Of a stretch of 39,733 bases of DNA, positions 8,011 to 15,853 are shown piece after piece (position 1 is the first letter of the stretch; every line of letters starts with the position of its first letter). The stretch is taken from contig JBJMHP010000002.1 in the NCBI GenBank assembly GCA_045807325.1, forward strand, positions 1 to 39,733. Direction: 5' to 3'. The stretch is from CALGFH01 sp045807325. Its GTDB lineage: Bacteria; Actinomycetota; CALGFH01. The translations under genes were made by a program, and so were the position numbers. The notes beneath the pieces are model-generated. The model did not search any database. It was not told the origin of the DNA and saw only the letters and a program-made list of their open reading frames with translations.

Positions 8011-9251
8011 AACGGGATGTTCCCGTGTCGCTTGGGTGGGTGGGACTCGCGCTTGCCGCGGAGTAGCCGCAGGGCGGCCGACACCCGGGGGCGGGTCTGG
8101 GCCGGCCGGACCACGTCGTGCAGCAGGCCGCGGACCGCCGCCTCCTTCGGGCTCAGCCCGGCCACCTCGGCGTCTGGCCAGGCCAGCACCAGGTCGGCCC
8201 GGAGCCGGCGGCCCCCGAGCACCTCGGCGGCCGGGCCGGCGGCACGGCGGGCCACCACCGTGACCTTGGGCACGGTCGCCTCGGCGTAGGCATAGGCCAG
8301 CTTGGCCGCCCGCCGAACCAGCCCCTGGCGCTCCTGCTCGCCATCGTCCACGAACCCCGGCCCGTCCACGAAGGTCAGCACCGGCAGGTTGAAGGCGTCG
8401 CACGTGCGCACGAACCGGGCCGCCTTCTCGGCCGCGGCCGCGTCCACGGCCCCGGCCAGCACCAGTGGCTGGCTGGCCACCACCCCGACCGGCCGCCCCT
8501 CCACCCGCCCGAACCCGCACAGCAGGCTGCCCGCGAACAGGGCCTGCACCTCCAGCAGCTCGCCGTCGTCGACCACCCGCTCGACCAGCCGGCGCACGTC
8601 GAAGGGCAGCTCGGGCGCCTCCGGCAGCAGCCCGTCAAGCTCAAGGTCGCGGGCGGTCACCACCGACGGGTCCCCGGCCGCCTCCTGCGCCGGTGGCTCC
8701 TCCAGGTTGTTGCCCGGCAGGTATCCGAGCAGCGCCCTGGCCACCTCCACCGCCGCGGCCCGGTCGGCCGCCCGGAAGTGGGCGGTCCCGGTGCGGGCCA
8801 CCTGCGCGCGAGTCCCGGCCAGCTCCTCGGCGTCGACCAGCTCGCCGGTGACGGCGGCGATCGCCTCGGTCTCGCCGAGCAGCAGCCGCCCCTCCCCCTC
8901 GACCATGACGACGAAGTCGGCCAGGGCCGGGACCAGCGCCGCCCCTCCTTCGCAGGCCCCGAGCACCAGCGCCACCTGGGGCACGACCCCGGACGCGAGC
9001 ACGCTCCGCGACAGCAGCTGCCCGTAGGCGCCGGCGTGGCCGTCGCCCGGGGCCTCGTCGCCGCCGGCGGAGCCGACCACCGGGCAGCCGACCTTGAGGG
9101 CCAGGTCCAGGGCGGCCACGGCCGCCGGACCGGGACCGTCGAAGACGCAGACGGGACGGCCGTCGACGCTGCCGTGGCCGCTGCGGGCGCCGACGGCGGT
9201 CGCGACGAAGCTGTCGGGGTCGAGGAGCCCCTCGACCCAATCCTCGGCCAT
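8007..9251 (-). CDS. accD: Acyl-CoA carboxylase beta (carboxyltransferase) subunit, shortened and divergent
   Basis: A 414-residue carboxyltransferase of the PccB/AccD family, which moves CO2 from carboxybiotin to an acyl-CoA. The C-terminal half is recognisable: 'VDDGELLEVQALFAGSLLCGFGRVEGRPVGVVA', 'EKAARFVRTCDAFNLPVLTFVDGPGF', 'AYAYAEATVPKVTVVARR' and the terminal 'KRESHPPKRHGNIPL'. Usual length is about 510-540. The N-terminal region starts late, the 'FGGS..G' helix is missing, the SGGARIQEG segment reads 'SAGGDEAPGDGHAGAYG', and the C-lobe GGAY segment reads 'AAGPAAEVLGG'. These are substrate and oxyanion regions, so activity or specificity may be altered. ATG 9251 has GGGAGGAG upstream and is preferred over the in-frame ATG at 9290. 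It is the first gene of the operon with the epsilon and alpha subunits. Confidence 0.88.
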   Translation of the reverse strand: MAEDWVEGLLDPDSFVATAVGARSGHGSVDGRPVCVFDGPGPAAVAALDLALKVGCPVVGSAGGDEAPGDGHAGAYGQLLSRSVLASGVVPQVALVLGACEGGAALVPALADFVVMVEGEGRLLLGETEAIAAVTGELVDAEELAGTRAQVARTGTAHFRAADRAAAVEVARALLGYLPGNNLEEPPAQEAAGDPSVVTARDLELDGLLPEAPELPFDVRRLVERVVDDGELLEVQALFAGSLLCGFGRVEGRPVGVVASQPLVLAGAVDAAAAEKAARFVRTCDAFNLPVLTFVDGPGFVDDGEQERQGLVRRAAKLAYAYAEATVPKVTVVARRAAGPAAEVLGGRRLRADLVLAWPDAEVAGLSPKEAAVRGLLHDVVRPAQTRPRVSAALRLLRGKRESHPPKRHGNIPL

Positions 9252-9272
9252 CGCCTGCTCCTCCCGGTTTAT

Positions 9273-9287
9273 CCGCCGCTCCGGCGG
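9273..9287. promoter_or_regulatory. Inverted repeat upstream of carboxylase operon
   Basis: CCGCC-GCTCC-GGCGG (9273-9287) lies in the 80-bp gap between the divergent carboxylase operon and the MHS symporter gene, just upstream of the carboxylase ribosome-binding site. It could be an operator or an RNA hairpin in the carboxylase leader. At this base composition short GC repeats arise by chance, so support is weak. Confidence 0.25.
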
Positions 9288-9331
9288 CAACAGACCCGAG
9301 ACACCACTGGCGCGGTGAACAGGAGCCCACC

Positions 9332-10681
9332 ATGAGCGCCGACGGGACCTCCTCCCAGCCCCAGTCCATCCGCAAGGTCGTCGTCGCCAGCCTGATCGGC
9401 ACCTCCCTGGAGTGGTACGACTTCTTCCTCTACGGCTCGGCTGCGGCCCTGGTCTTCAACAAGCTGTTCTTCCCCGACGCCGACCCGCTTACCGGCACGC
9501 TGCTGGCCTTCGCCACCTCGGCCACCGGGTTCGTCGCCCGCCCCATCGGCGGGGTCGTCTTCGGCCACTACGGCGACAAGCTGGGGCGCAAGACCGTGCT
9601 GGTGGTGACCCTGCTGGTGATGGGCATCGCCACCTTCCTCATCGGCCTGCTGCCGACCTATGCGGCCATCGGCGTGGCCGCGCCCATCCTGCTGGTCGTG
9701 CTCCGGATCGTCCAGGGGCTGGGGCTCGGCGGCGAGTGGGGCGGGGCCGTGCTGATGTCGCTGGAGCACGGCCAGCCCGACCGGCGCGGCTGGAACGCCA
9801 GCTGGCCCCAGGTCGGCGTGCCCGCCGGCAACCTGCTGGCCGCCGGTGTGCTCGGCATCATGTCGGCCCTCCTGTCGGACGCCGCCTTCGAGTCCTGGGG
9901 CTGGCGGGTCCCGTTCCTGCTCAGCGGCGTGCTGGTCGTGGTCGGCCTGTGGATCCGGCTGACCATCGCCGAGACCCCGCTGTTCCAGGAGCTGGAGCAG
10001 GACGACACCAAGGCCAGGGCCCCGATCCTCGACGTGCTGAAGGTGTATCCCAGGTCGGTCCTGACCGCGCTCGGGGCCAGGCTCGGGGTCGACATCGCCT
10101 TCTACACCTTCGCCCTGTTCATCCTCGTGTACGTGGCCGAGCAGCTCGACCTGCCACGGAGCACCGCCCTCAACGCCGTGCTGGTCGGCTCGGCGTTCCA
10201 GCTGTTCCTGATCCCGTTCTTCGGGCACCTGTCGGACCGCTACGGGCGGCGCCCCGTCTACCTGGCCGGGGCGCTCGGCGCCGCGGTCTGGGTGTTCGTC
10301 TTCTTCCCGCTGCTGGACACCAGGTCAGCGTTCCTCATCGTGGTGGCCGCGGTCGGCGGGCTGCTGTTCCACGCGGCCATGTACGGGCCGCAGGCGGCGT
10401 TCATCTCCGAGCTGTTCCCGACCCGGGTCCGCTACAGCGGCGCCTCGGTCGGCTACCAGCTCGCCGGGGTGCTCGGCGGCGCCCTGGCCCCGATCATCTC
10501 CATCGCCCTGCTCAAGCGGTTCGACTCCGCCCTGCCCGTCTCCCTCTACGTCCTCGGCGGCCTGCTGATCACCATCGTCTCGGTGTGGCTGGCCCCGGAG
10601 ACGGCCCGGATCGACCTGCACGAGGAGCCGGCGGACGGGCGGCGGATCGTGCAGGATCCCGGGAGGCTGCGTCCCACCTAG
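9332..10681 (+). CDS. MHS-family metabolite:proton symporter (MFS)
   Basis: A 449-residue MFS protein of the metabolite:H+ symporter branch (KgtP, ProP, ShiA relatives). Diagnostic stretches are 'SLIGTSLEWYDFFLYGSAAALVFNKLFFP', 'GFVARPIGGVVFGHYGDKLGRK' (loop 2-3 motif), 'LRIVQGLGLGGEWGGAVLMSLEHG' and 'GHLSDRYGRRPVY'. About 12 transmembrane helices are present. ATG 9332 has AGGAGCC upstream. The stop is 9 nt from pxpA, so it is probably the first gene of a four-gene unit with pxpABC. Uptake of 5-oxoproline or a related organic acid is an attractive inference from context only. Confidence 0.92.
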   Translation: MSADGTSSQPQSIRKVVVASLIGTSLEWYDFFLYGSAAALVFNKLFFPDADPLTGTLLAFATSATGFVARPIGGVVFGHYGDKLGRKTVLVVTLLVMGIATFLIGLLPTYAAIGVAAPILLVVLRIVQGLGLGGEWGGAVLMSLEHGQPDRRGWNASWPQVGVPAGNLLAAGVLGIMSALLSDAAFESWGWRVPFLLSGVLVVVGLWIRLTIAETPLFQELEQDDTKARAPILDVLKVYPRSVLTALGARLGVDIAFYTFALFILVYVAEQLDLPRSTALNAVLVGSAFQLFLIPFFGHLSDRYGRRPVYLAGALGAAVWVFVFFPLLDTRSAFLIVVAAVGGLLFHAAMYGPQAAFISELFPTRVRYSGASVGYQLAGVLGGALAPIISIALLKRFDSALPVSLYVLGGLLITIVSVWLAPETARIDLHEEPADGRRIVQDPGRLRPT

Positions 10682-10690
10682 GGAGTCGAC

Positions 10691-11440
10691 TTGGACCTCA
10701 ACTCCGACCTCGGCGAGGGCTACGGGCACTGGGCCCTCGGCGACGACGCCGCCCTGCTCGAGGTGGTGACGAGCGCGAACGTGGCCTGCGGGTTCCATGC
10801 CGGCGACCCGGCGACGATCGACCGCACGGTGCGGACGGCCACCGAGCACAGGGTGGCCATCGGCGCCCAGGTCTCCTATCCCGACCTGGTCGGCTTCGGC
10901 CGGCGCGAGATCGACGTGGCCCCCGACGACCTCACCGCCGACGTGCTCTACCAGATCGGCGCCCTGGAGGCGTTCGCCAGGGCCGCCAGCAGCCGGGTGC
11001 GCTACGTCAAGCCGCACGGCGCCCTCTACAACCGGATTGCCCGCGACCCGGTCCAGGCGGCCGCCGTGGTCGACGCGATCCGCCGCTACGACCCGGCCCT
11101 GCCTCTGCTCACCCTGCCCGGGTCGGCGGCCATGCGGGCGGCCGAGGAGGCCGGGATCCCGGCCGTGGCCGAGGGCTTCGCCGACCGCGCCTACACCGCC
11201 GAGGGGCGCCTTGTCTCGCGGCGCGAGCCCGGGGCGGTGCTGCACGACCCCGGGCAGGTCGCGACCCGCGCCGTGGTCATGGCCACCGAGGGCCGGGTCG
11301 AGACCGTCGACGGCGGCGAGGTCGCGGTCGAGGTCCGCTCGCTGTGTGTCCACGGCGACACCCCGGGGGCGGTCGAGCTGGCCAAGGCCGTCCGGGCCGC
11401 CCTGGACGAGGCCGGGGTGACCCTGGAGGCGTTCGCGTGA
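10691..11440 (+). CDS. pxpA: 5-oxoprolinase subunit PxpA (LamB/YcsF family)
   Basis: A 249-residue LamB/YcsF-family TIM-barrel protein. It starts 'LDLNSDLGEGYGHWALGDDAALLEVVTSANVACGFHAGD', which is diagnostic of the family, and carries 'IGAQVSYPDLVGFGRREI', 'YVKPHGALYN' and 'SLCVHGDTPGAVELA'. With PxpB and PxpC it hydrolyses 5-oxoproline (pyroglutamate) to glutamate using ATP. The start is TTG 10691, directly at the conserved N-terminus; no ATG or GTG is available nearby. Its stop overlaps the pxpB start as GTGA. Confidence 0.93.
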   Translation: MDLNSDLGEGYGHWALGDDAALLEVVTSANVACGFHAGDPATIDRTVRTATEHRVAIGAQVSYPDLVGFGRREIDVAPDDLTADVLYQIGALEAFARAASSRVRYVKPHGALYNRIARDPVQAAAVVDAIRRYDPALPLLTLPGSAAMRAAEEAGIPAVAEGFADRAYTAEGRLVSRREPGAVLHDPGQVATRAVVMATEGRVETVDGGEVAVEVRSLCVHGDTPGAVELAKAVRAALDEAGVTLEAFA

Positions 11441-12051
11441 GGCTGCGGCCGGTCGGGGAGCGGGGGCTGCTGGTCGAGGTCGAGGAGCTGGAGACGGTCC
11501 ACCGCCTCCACGCCGCCCTGCGCGCCCTCGACCAGGCCGGGGTGGTCGAGCTCGTCCCCGGCTCCCGGACCCTGCTGCTCGTGGCCGAGCAGGGCCGGGC
11601 CGAGGTCCTCGACGAGCTGGCCGAGGACCTCCCCGAGCTGGAGCTTCCCGACGCCGAGGAGGTGGCCGGGGAGCCGGTCGAGATCCCGGTCCGCTACGAC
11701 GGCGAGGACCTGCCCGAGGTGGCCCGCCTGACCGGGCTGGACGCCGAGGAGGTGGTGCGGCGCCACACCGCCCCGGAGTACACCGTGGCCTTCCTCGGCT
11801 TCAGCCCCGGGTTCCCGTACCTGGTCGGGCTCGACCCGGCCCTGGAGGTGCCCCGCCGCGACACCCCGCGGACCTCGATCCCGGCCGGCTCGGTCGGGCT
11901 GGCCGGCGGCCAGACCGGCATCTACCCGACCGCCTCCCCGGGCGGCTGGCAGCTCATCGGCCGCACCGAGGTGACCCTGTTCGACCCCGACCGCGACCCC
12001 CCGGCCCTGCTCGGCCCCGGCTCCCGCCTCCGCTTCACGGTGGCGGGATGA
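11437..12051 (+). CDS. pxpB: 5-oxoprolinase subunit PxpB (KipI family)
   Basis: A 204-residue KipI/allophanate-hydrolase-subunit-1 family protein. It begins 'LRPVGERGLLVEV', and the C-terminal half has the characteristic 'YTVAFLGFSPGFPYLVGLDPALEVPRR' and 'SVGLAGGQTGIYPTASPGGWQLIGRT'. PxpB pairs with PxpC in the ATP-dependent 5-oxoprolinase. The GTG start at 11437 shares GTGA with pxpA, and the stop shares ATGA with pxpC, so the three are tightly coupled. Confidence 0.93.
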   Translation: MRLRPVGERGLLVEVEELETVHRLHAALRALDQAGVVELVPGSRTLLLVAEQGRAEVLDELAEDLPELELPDAEEVAGEPVEIPVRYDGEDLPEVARLTGLDAEEVVRRHTAPEYTVAFLGFSPGFPYLVGLDPALEVPRRDTPRTSIPAGSVGLAGGQTGIYPTASPGGWQLIGRTEVTLFDPDRDPPALLGPGSRLRFTVAG

Positions 12052-12947
12052 TCCGGGTCCGCAAGCCGGGGCTGCTCACCACCGTGCAGGACCTGGGCCG
12101 GCCGGGACTGGCCCATCTGGGCGTGCCCACCGCCGGGGCGGCCGACCGGCGTGCCTTCGGCCTGGCCAACCGGCTGGTCGGCAACCAACCGGGGGCGGCG
12201 GCGCTGGAGATCACCCTGGCCGGGCCGGAGCTGGAGCTGGAGGCCGGCGGCTGGATCGCCCTGACCGGGGGCCGGGTCGCGGCTGACCTGGACGGCCGGC
12301 CGGTGCCGATGGACATGGCCGTCCGGGCCGAGCCCGGGCAGATGCTGCGGGTGGGGTCGGTGACCAGCGGGCTCCGGGCCTATCTGGCCGTGCGCGGCGG
12401 CATCGACGTCCCCCCGGTCCTGGGCAGCCGCTCGACCGACACCCTGGCCCCGGTCGGGCCCCCGCGCCTGGAGGAGGGCGCGCGCCTGCCCCTCGGCGAC
12501 CAGGCCGGCGGCGACCCGTTCCGGCAGGTGGCGCCCACTCCGCCGGTCGATCCCGAGCCGGTGCTGCGGACGGTCCGGGGGCCACGCGACGAGGTCTTCA
12601 CCCACGACGCCGTGCGCGCCCTGATCGGCGTCGCCTGGACGGTCGCCTCCGAGAGCGACCGCACCGGGGTCCGCCTTGACGGCCCGGTGCTGGAGCGGCG
12701 GCACAGGGTCGAGCTGGCCTCCGAGGGCATGGTCGAGGGGTCGCTCCAGGTGCCGCCGGACGGCCACCCCATCCTGTTCCTGGCCAACCACCCCACGACC
12801 GGCGGCTACCCGGTGATCGCGGTGGTGGTCGGCGCCGACCTCCCCCTGGCCGCCCAGGCCCGCCCCGGGACCCGGATGCGGTTCCGGTTCGTCTCCCTCA
12901 CCGCCGCCCGGGCTCAGAGCGGCCCGGTGTTGAACGGCCGAATGTAG
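12048..12947 (+). CDS. pxpC: 5-oxoprolinase subunit PxpC (KipA family)
   Basis: A 299-residue protein of the biotin-dependent carboxyltransferase-like KipA/allophanate-hydrolase-subunit-2 family. Markers are 'VRKPGLLTTVQDLGRPGLAHLGVPTAGAAD', 'ANRLVGNQPGAAALEITLAGP', 'YLAVRGGIDVPPVLGSRSTDTLAPVG' and 'HPTTGGYPVIAVVVGADLP'. ATG 12048 overlaps the pxpB stop (ATGA). The 3' end overlaps the end of the decayed haloperoxidase gene on the other strand (12914-12947). Confidence 0.93.
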   Translation: MIRVRKPGLLTTVQDLGRPGLAHLGVPTAGAADRRAFGLANRLVGNQPGAAALEITLAGPELELEAGGWIALTGGRVAADLDGRPVPMDMAVRAEPGQMLRVGSVTSGLRAYLAVRGGIDVPPVLGSRSTDTLAPVGPPRLEEGARLPLGDQAGGDPFRQVAPTPPVDPEPVLRTVRGPRDEVFTHDAVRALIGVAWTVASESDRTGVRLDGPVLERRHRVELASEGMVEGSLQVPPDGHPILFLANHPTTGGYPVIAVVVGADLPLAAQARPGTRMRFRFVSLTAARAQSGPVLNGRM

Positions 12948-13879
12948 GTCTGGGCCTTGACCCAGGCGTCGGCGCCGACCGCGGCACCCAGGCCGCGGCC
13001 GTGCACCCCGGCGGCGCTGAAGATCGAGTGGCCGGACAACTACTCGGGGAACGGCGGGGTCACCACCCGCAGCTCCTGGTAGGGGATCCAGCTCTCGCCG
13101 TTGACCAGCCCCTACCCCTTGCAGGGCCGAGCCAGGAGACGACCTGCCGGCCGCGGTCGTGCTCCCGGATGCCGGTGATCGGCCGCACGAAGTCGTACTT
13201 GTAGTTCCACCACCAGGCGGCGATGCTCGCGTCCATCAGGGCGTTGCCGAGGGTGGAGAACAGCTTGGCGTCGTCGTCCACGCTGTGGCCGCGCTTGCGG
13301 GAGACGGCCTGGGCGAACACCGCACCGTGACCGGGCGGGAACTCCGAGCGTGGCCCGTCGGCCCAGTACTCGGCCTTGATCTTGCTGGGATCGTCCAGGT
13401 ACGCGGTGTCCTTCACCGCCGTCTCGATGTTCCCGGTGGAATAGTCGCCGCCGGCAGCCGCGGCGGCCCGGGGACGTCGCGGCCGCTCTGCGAGCTCATG
13501 CCGAACGGGATCACCTCGGCGGCGTAGCCCAGCTCCTTCATCTGGAGGGCGAAGTCGTCCGCGCGGGACGGGAACAGGTCGACCAGGGTGGCGTGGGCGG
13601 CGAAGCTGCTCGCCTTGTTCTTGTCTCCAGCGGCGCGGGCGGTGATGGCCGGGCGGTGCCGGCCGGGTTGGCCCGGATCGCCTGGAGCAGCTCCTCGTCC
13701 CAGAGCAGGATGACGTTGTCGCCCTTGGTGGGGCCGAGGCCGTCGATGGTGTAGAGCGGCGCCGGGGTGTCGGGGTCGGGCGGTCCGGCGGTCTGCGCCC
13801 GCACCGCTCCTCCGAAGCTGGCCATGAGCACGGCCGCCGCCACGGCCGCCGTCGGCCCGCGCCTGGACCAAACCCGCAT
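12914..13879 (-). pseudogene. Vanadium-dependent haloperoxidase/PAP2 phosphatase, multiply disrupted
   Basis: Pieces of one secreted PAP2/vanadium haloperoxidase-like protein are spread over several minus-strand frames. In order they are a signal peptide from ATG 13879; 'LGPTKGDNVILLWDEELLQAIRANP'; 'KASSFAAHATLVDLFPSRADDFALQMKELGY'; 'SEFPPGHGAVFAQAVSRKRGHSVDDDAKLFSTLGNALMDASIAAWWWNYKYDFVRPITGIREHD'; 'VNGESWIPYQELRVVTPPFPE'; and 'SGHSIFSAAG'. Frames change near 13641-13660, 13441-13480 and 13107-13125. A TAG at 13042-13040 replaces the residue before SGHS (usually Tyr), and the stretch between SGHS and the last conserved block appears deleted. The RPxTxIR and SGHS active-site motifs remain. 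With this many lesions beside intact neighbours, real decay is more likely than sequencing error. Confidence 0.85.
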
Positions 13880-13966
13880 GCATCCTCCCCACCCGCCCCA
13901 ACCCCACCACGGCGCGGAACCCATCCCACGCGCAGGAACGGGCGAAGTCGGGCAGAGAGGGCGGCG

Positions 13967-13998
13967 GGGCTGTGGACCGCCGGGGCTGTGGACCGCCG
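13967..13998. repeat. Perfect 16-bp tandem duplication
   Basis: GGGCTGTGGACCGCCG occurs twice head to tail (13967-13982 and 13983-13998) in the 224-bp gap between the decayed haloperoxidase and the MBL-fold gene. Nothing else is supported in this gap beyond a short CCCCC-TCC-GGGGG hairpin further along. Confidence 0.8.
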
Positions 13999-14103
13999 CG
14001 CGCCTCACACGCGCCGTTCGGCTACGCTCCCCCTCCGGGGGGCCGCGAACCGGGGAGGTGGCGGTGCCGCGTGCCCGGCGGGCGGCCTCGCTGCCCGCAG
14101 CTC

Positions 14104-14910
14104 CTACGCGGGGGTGAAGCGCTCGCCCTCCGGGTCGGTGTGCACTCTGCCCTCGTGGACGAGTTTGGCCAGGTGGGCGCGGACCGACAGCTCGGCCGCC
14201 GGGTGGAGGGAGGGGTCGACCTCGGCGTAGACGCGGGCGACGATCTCGGCCGGGGTGCGGTCGCCGGCGGCCAGGGCGGCCAGCACCTGGGCTTCGCGGT
14301 CGCGGCGGTGGGCCAGGTAGCCCTCGACCCGGGCCACGGCGTCGGTGACCAGGGGGCCGTGGCCGGGGTAGAGCCGCTCGGGGTGCAGTCGCAGCAGCAG
14401 CTCCAGGGAGGCCAGGTAGTCGGCCATGTCCCCGCTCGGCCACTCGACCACGGTGGTGCCGCGGCCGAGGACGTGGTCGCCCGTGAACACGGCCCGCTCG
14501 GCGGCGAGCTCGAAGCAGCAGTGGTCGGCGGCGTGCCCGGGGGTCGGCAGCGGCCGCAGCTCCAGCCCGGCCGCGGCCACCGGGTCGCCGGCGGCCAGGT
14601 CCGGGGCGCCCGGGGTGGCCCAGCCGGGGGCGAGGGCGGCCAGCGGCGCCCCGACCCGGTCGGCGAAGGCGCGGGCGCCCTCGGCGTGGTCGACGTGGGT
14701 GTGGGTGAGCAGCACCAGCTCGACCTCGCGCCCGCCGCAGGCCCGCACCACCGCCTGCGCGTGGCCCTGGTCGGCCGGTCCGGGGTCGACCACCACCGCC
14801 GTGCCCGCCCCCGGCTCGGCGACCACGAAGGTGTTGGTCCCCTCCAGGGTCAGCGGCGACGGGTTGGGCGCCAGCACCCGGGTCACCCGCGTGCTCCAGG
14901 TGTCGCTCAC
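14104..14910 (-). CDS. MBL-fold metallohydrolase (LACTB2-like)
   Basis: A 268-residue metallo-beta-lactamase-fold protein. It starts 'VSDTWSTRVTRVLAPNPSPLTLEGTNTFVV', typical of the LACTB2-like branch. It has the zinc motif 'LLTHTHVDHAEGA' (HxHxDH), then 'LPTPGHAADHCCFEL', 'AVFTGDHVLGRGTTVVEWPSGD', 'LYPGHGPLV', and a C-terminal winged-helix-like region. LACTB2 relatives act on RNA or thioesters; the substrate here is not known. GTG 14910 shares GTGA with the stop of the Nudix gene, so the two are coupled. A homologue (Rv3677c) lies next to the RidA/ArsA/PBP cluster in mycobacteria. Confidence 0.9.
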   Translation of the reverse strand: MSDTWSTRVTRVLAPNPSPLTLEGTNTFVVAEPGAGTAVVVDPGPADQGHAQAVVRACGGREVELVLLTHTHVDHAEGARAFADRVGAPLAALAPGWATPGAPDLAAGDPVAAAGLELRPLPTPGHAADHCCFELAAERAVFTGDHVLGRGTTVVEWPSGDMADYLASLELLLRLHPERLYPGHGPLVTDAVARVEGYLAHRRDREAQVLAALAAGDRTPAEIVARVYAEVDPSLHPAAELSVRAHLAKLVHEGRVHTDPEGERFTPA

Positions 14911-15731
14911 GAGCCCACCGCCGAACGGCCGCCCCGGGCCTCCTGCCGGTCCTGTCCACCGGCCTCCGGCCCGGCGGCGTCCGGCAGCGGCGCCGGCACC
15001 GGGTACCGCTCCCCCCAGGGCATGACCAGCTCGGCGCCGTCCAGCACAGGCAGGACGCGCTCGACCCGCCGGTCGGCCGCGGCGGCCAGCGCCTCGGCCA
15101 CCGACCCGAAGCCGGCCAGGTCGCGGAGGGTGTAGCGGGTCGGGGGGAGCATCGGCAGCTGCTGGTCGGCGGCGGCCTCGGCCGGGGGCAGCCAGCGTTC
15201 CCGCTCCGCCTCGGCCAGGTGGGCGGTGACGGCGGCGTCGGCCGGCAGCCCGGCCAGGAAGAAGCGGGTGTCGTAGCGGCGCGGCTCGGCCTCCGGGGTC
15301 ACCCACCAGCCCCAGGAGCGCAGCCGGCCCGTGTCCAGCCGCACGCCGAGGCGGGCCAGCAGCTCGGCCAGGCCGGCCGACCCGGCCAGCAGTTCCCGCC
15401 TGGCCGCGGCCACCTCGGCGACGCCGGGCGGCGGGGTGGCCAGCAGCAGGCCGGCCTCCTCGAGGGTCTCCCGGCAGGCGGCGACCACGTGCCCGCGGGC
15501 CTCCTCGACCCCCAGGCCGAGCCGCTCGGCCCACTCCGCCGCCGGCGGCCCGGCCCAGGCCGCCTCGACCGCCGGGTCGCGGTCGGCGTCGTCGACCCGG
15601 CCGCCGGGGAACACCCACAGCCCGCCGGCGAACCCCATCCCCATCGGCCGCCGCTGGAGGTATGCCTCCAGGCCGCCCCGCCCGTCGCGGAGCAGCACCA
15701 CCGTCGCGGCCGCTCGCGGGACCGCCGCCAT
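14907..15731 (-). CDS. Nudix hydrolase (NUDT19/Rv3672c-like)
   Basis: A 274-residue Nudix protein with an enlarged insertion. The domain starts 'PRAAATVVLLRDGRGGLEAYLQRRPMGMGFAGGLWVFPGGRVDDAD'; the catalytic helix 'ACRETLEEAGLLL' (RE-x-x-EE) follows about 40 residues later, as in the NUDT7/8/19 CoA-pyrophosphatase-like group. A Leu/Ala/Glu-rich segment and a C-terminal 'WGERYPVPAPLP' follow. ATG 15731 is chosen over 15761 because GGGGAGG lies just upstream. The stop overlaps the MBL gene start. It is divergent from selA. The substrate is probably a nucleotide or CoA derivative, by family. Confidence 0.88.
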   Translation of the reverse strand: MAAVPRAAATVVLLRDGRGGLEAYLQRRPMGMGFAGGLWVFPGGRVDDADRDPAVEAAWAGPPAAEWAERLGLGVEEARGHVVAACRETLEEAGLLLATPPPGVAEVAAARRELLAGSAGLAELLARLGVRLDTGRLRSWGWWVTPEAEPRRYDTRFFLAGLPADAAVTAHLAEAERERWLPPAEAAADQQLPMLPPTRYTLRDLAGFGSVAEALAAAADRRVERVLPVLDGAELVMPWGERYPVPAPLPDAAGPEAGGQDRQEARGGRSAVGS

Positions 15732-15841
15732 TTCGGTCCTCCCCTCGCCGAACCCGGACACCCGGATGGTACGGGTGCCGCGCCCGGCGGGGCAGTCGGG
15801 GCGACCGGGTCGGCCCTTGGCGGCCTGGGTGCGTGGTCGTC

Positions 15842-15853
15842 GACAATGTGGCC
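15842..15853 (+). promoter_or_regulatory. Possible -10 for leaderless selA
   Basis: GACAAT at 15842-15847 ends 6 nt before ATG 15854, so a transcript starting 7 nt downstream of the -10 would begin at the start codon. No Shine-Dalgarno sequence is visible before this ATG. No convincing -35 is seen (TTGGCG at 15817-15822 is 19 bp away). Confidence 0.3.
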
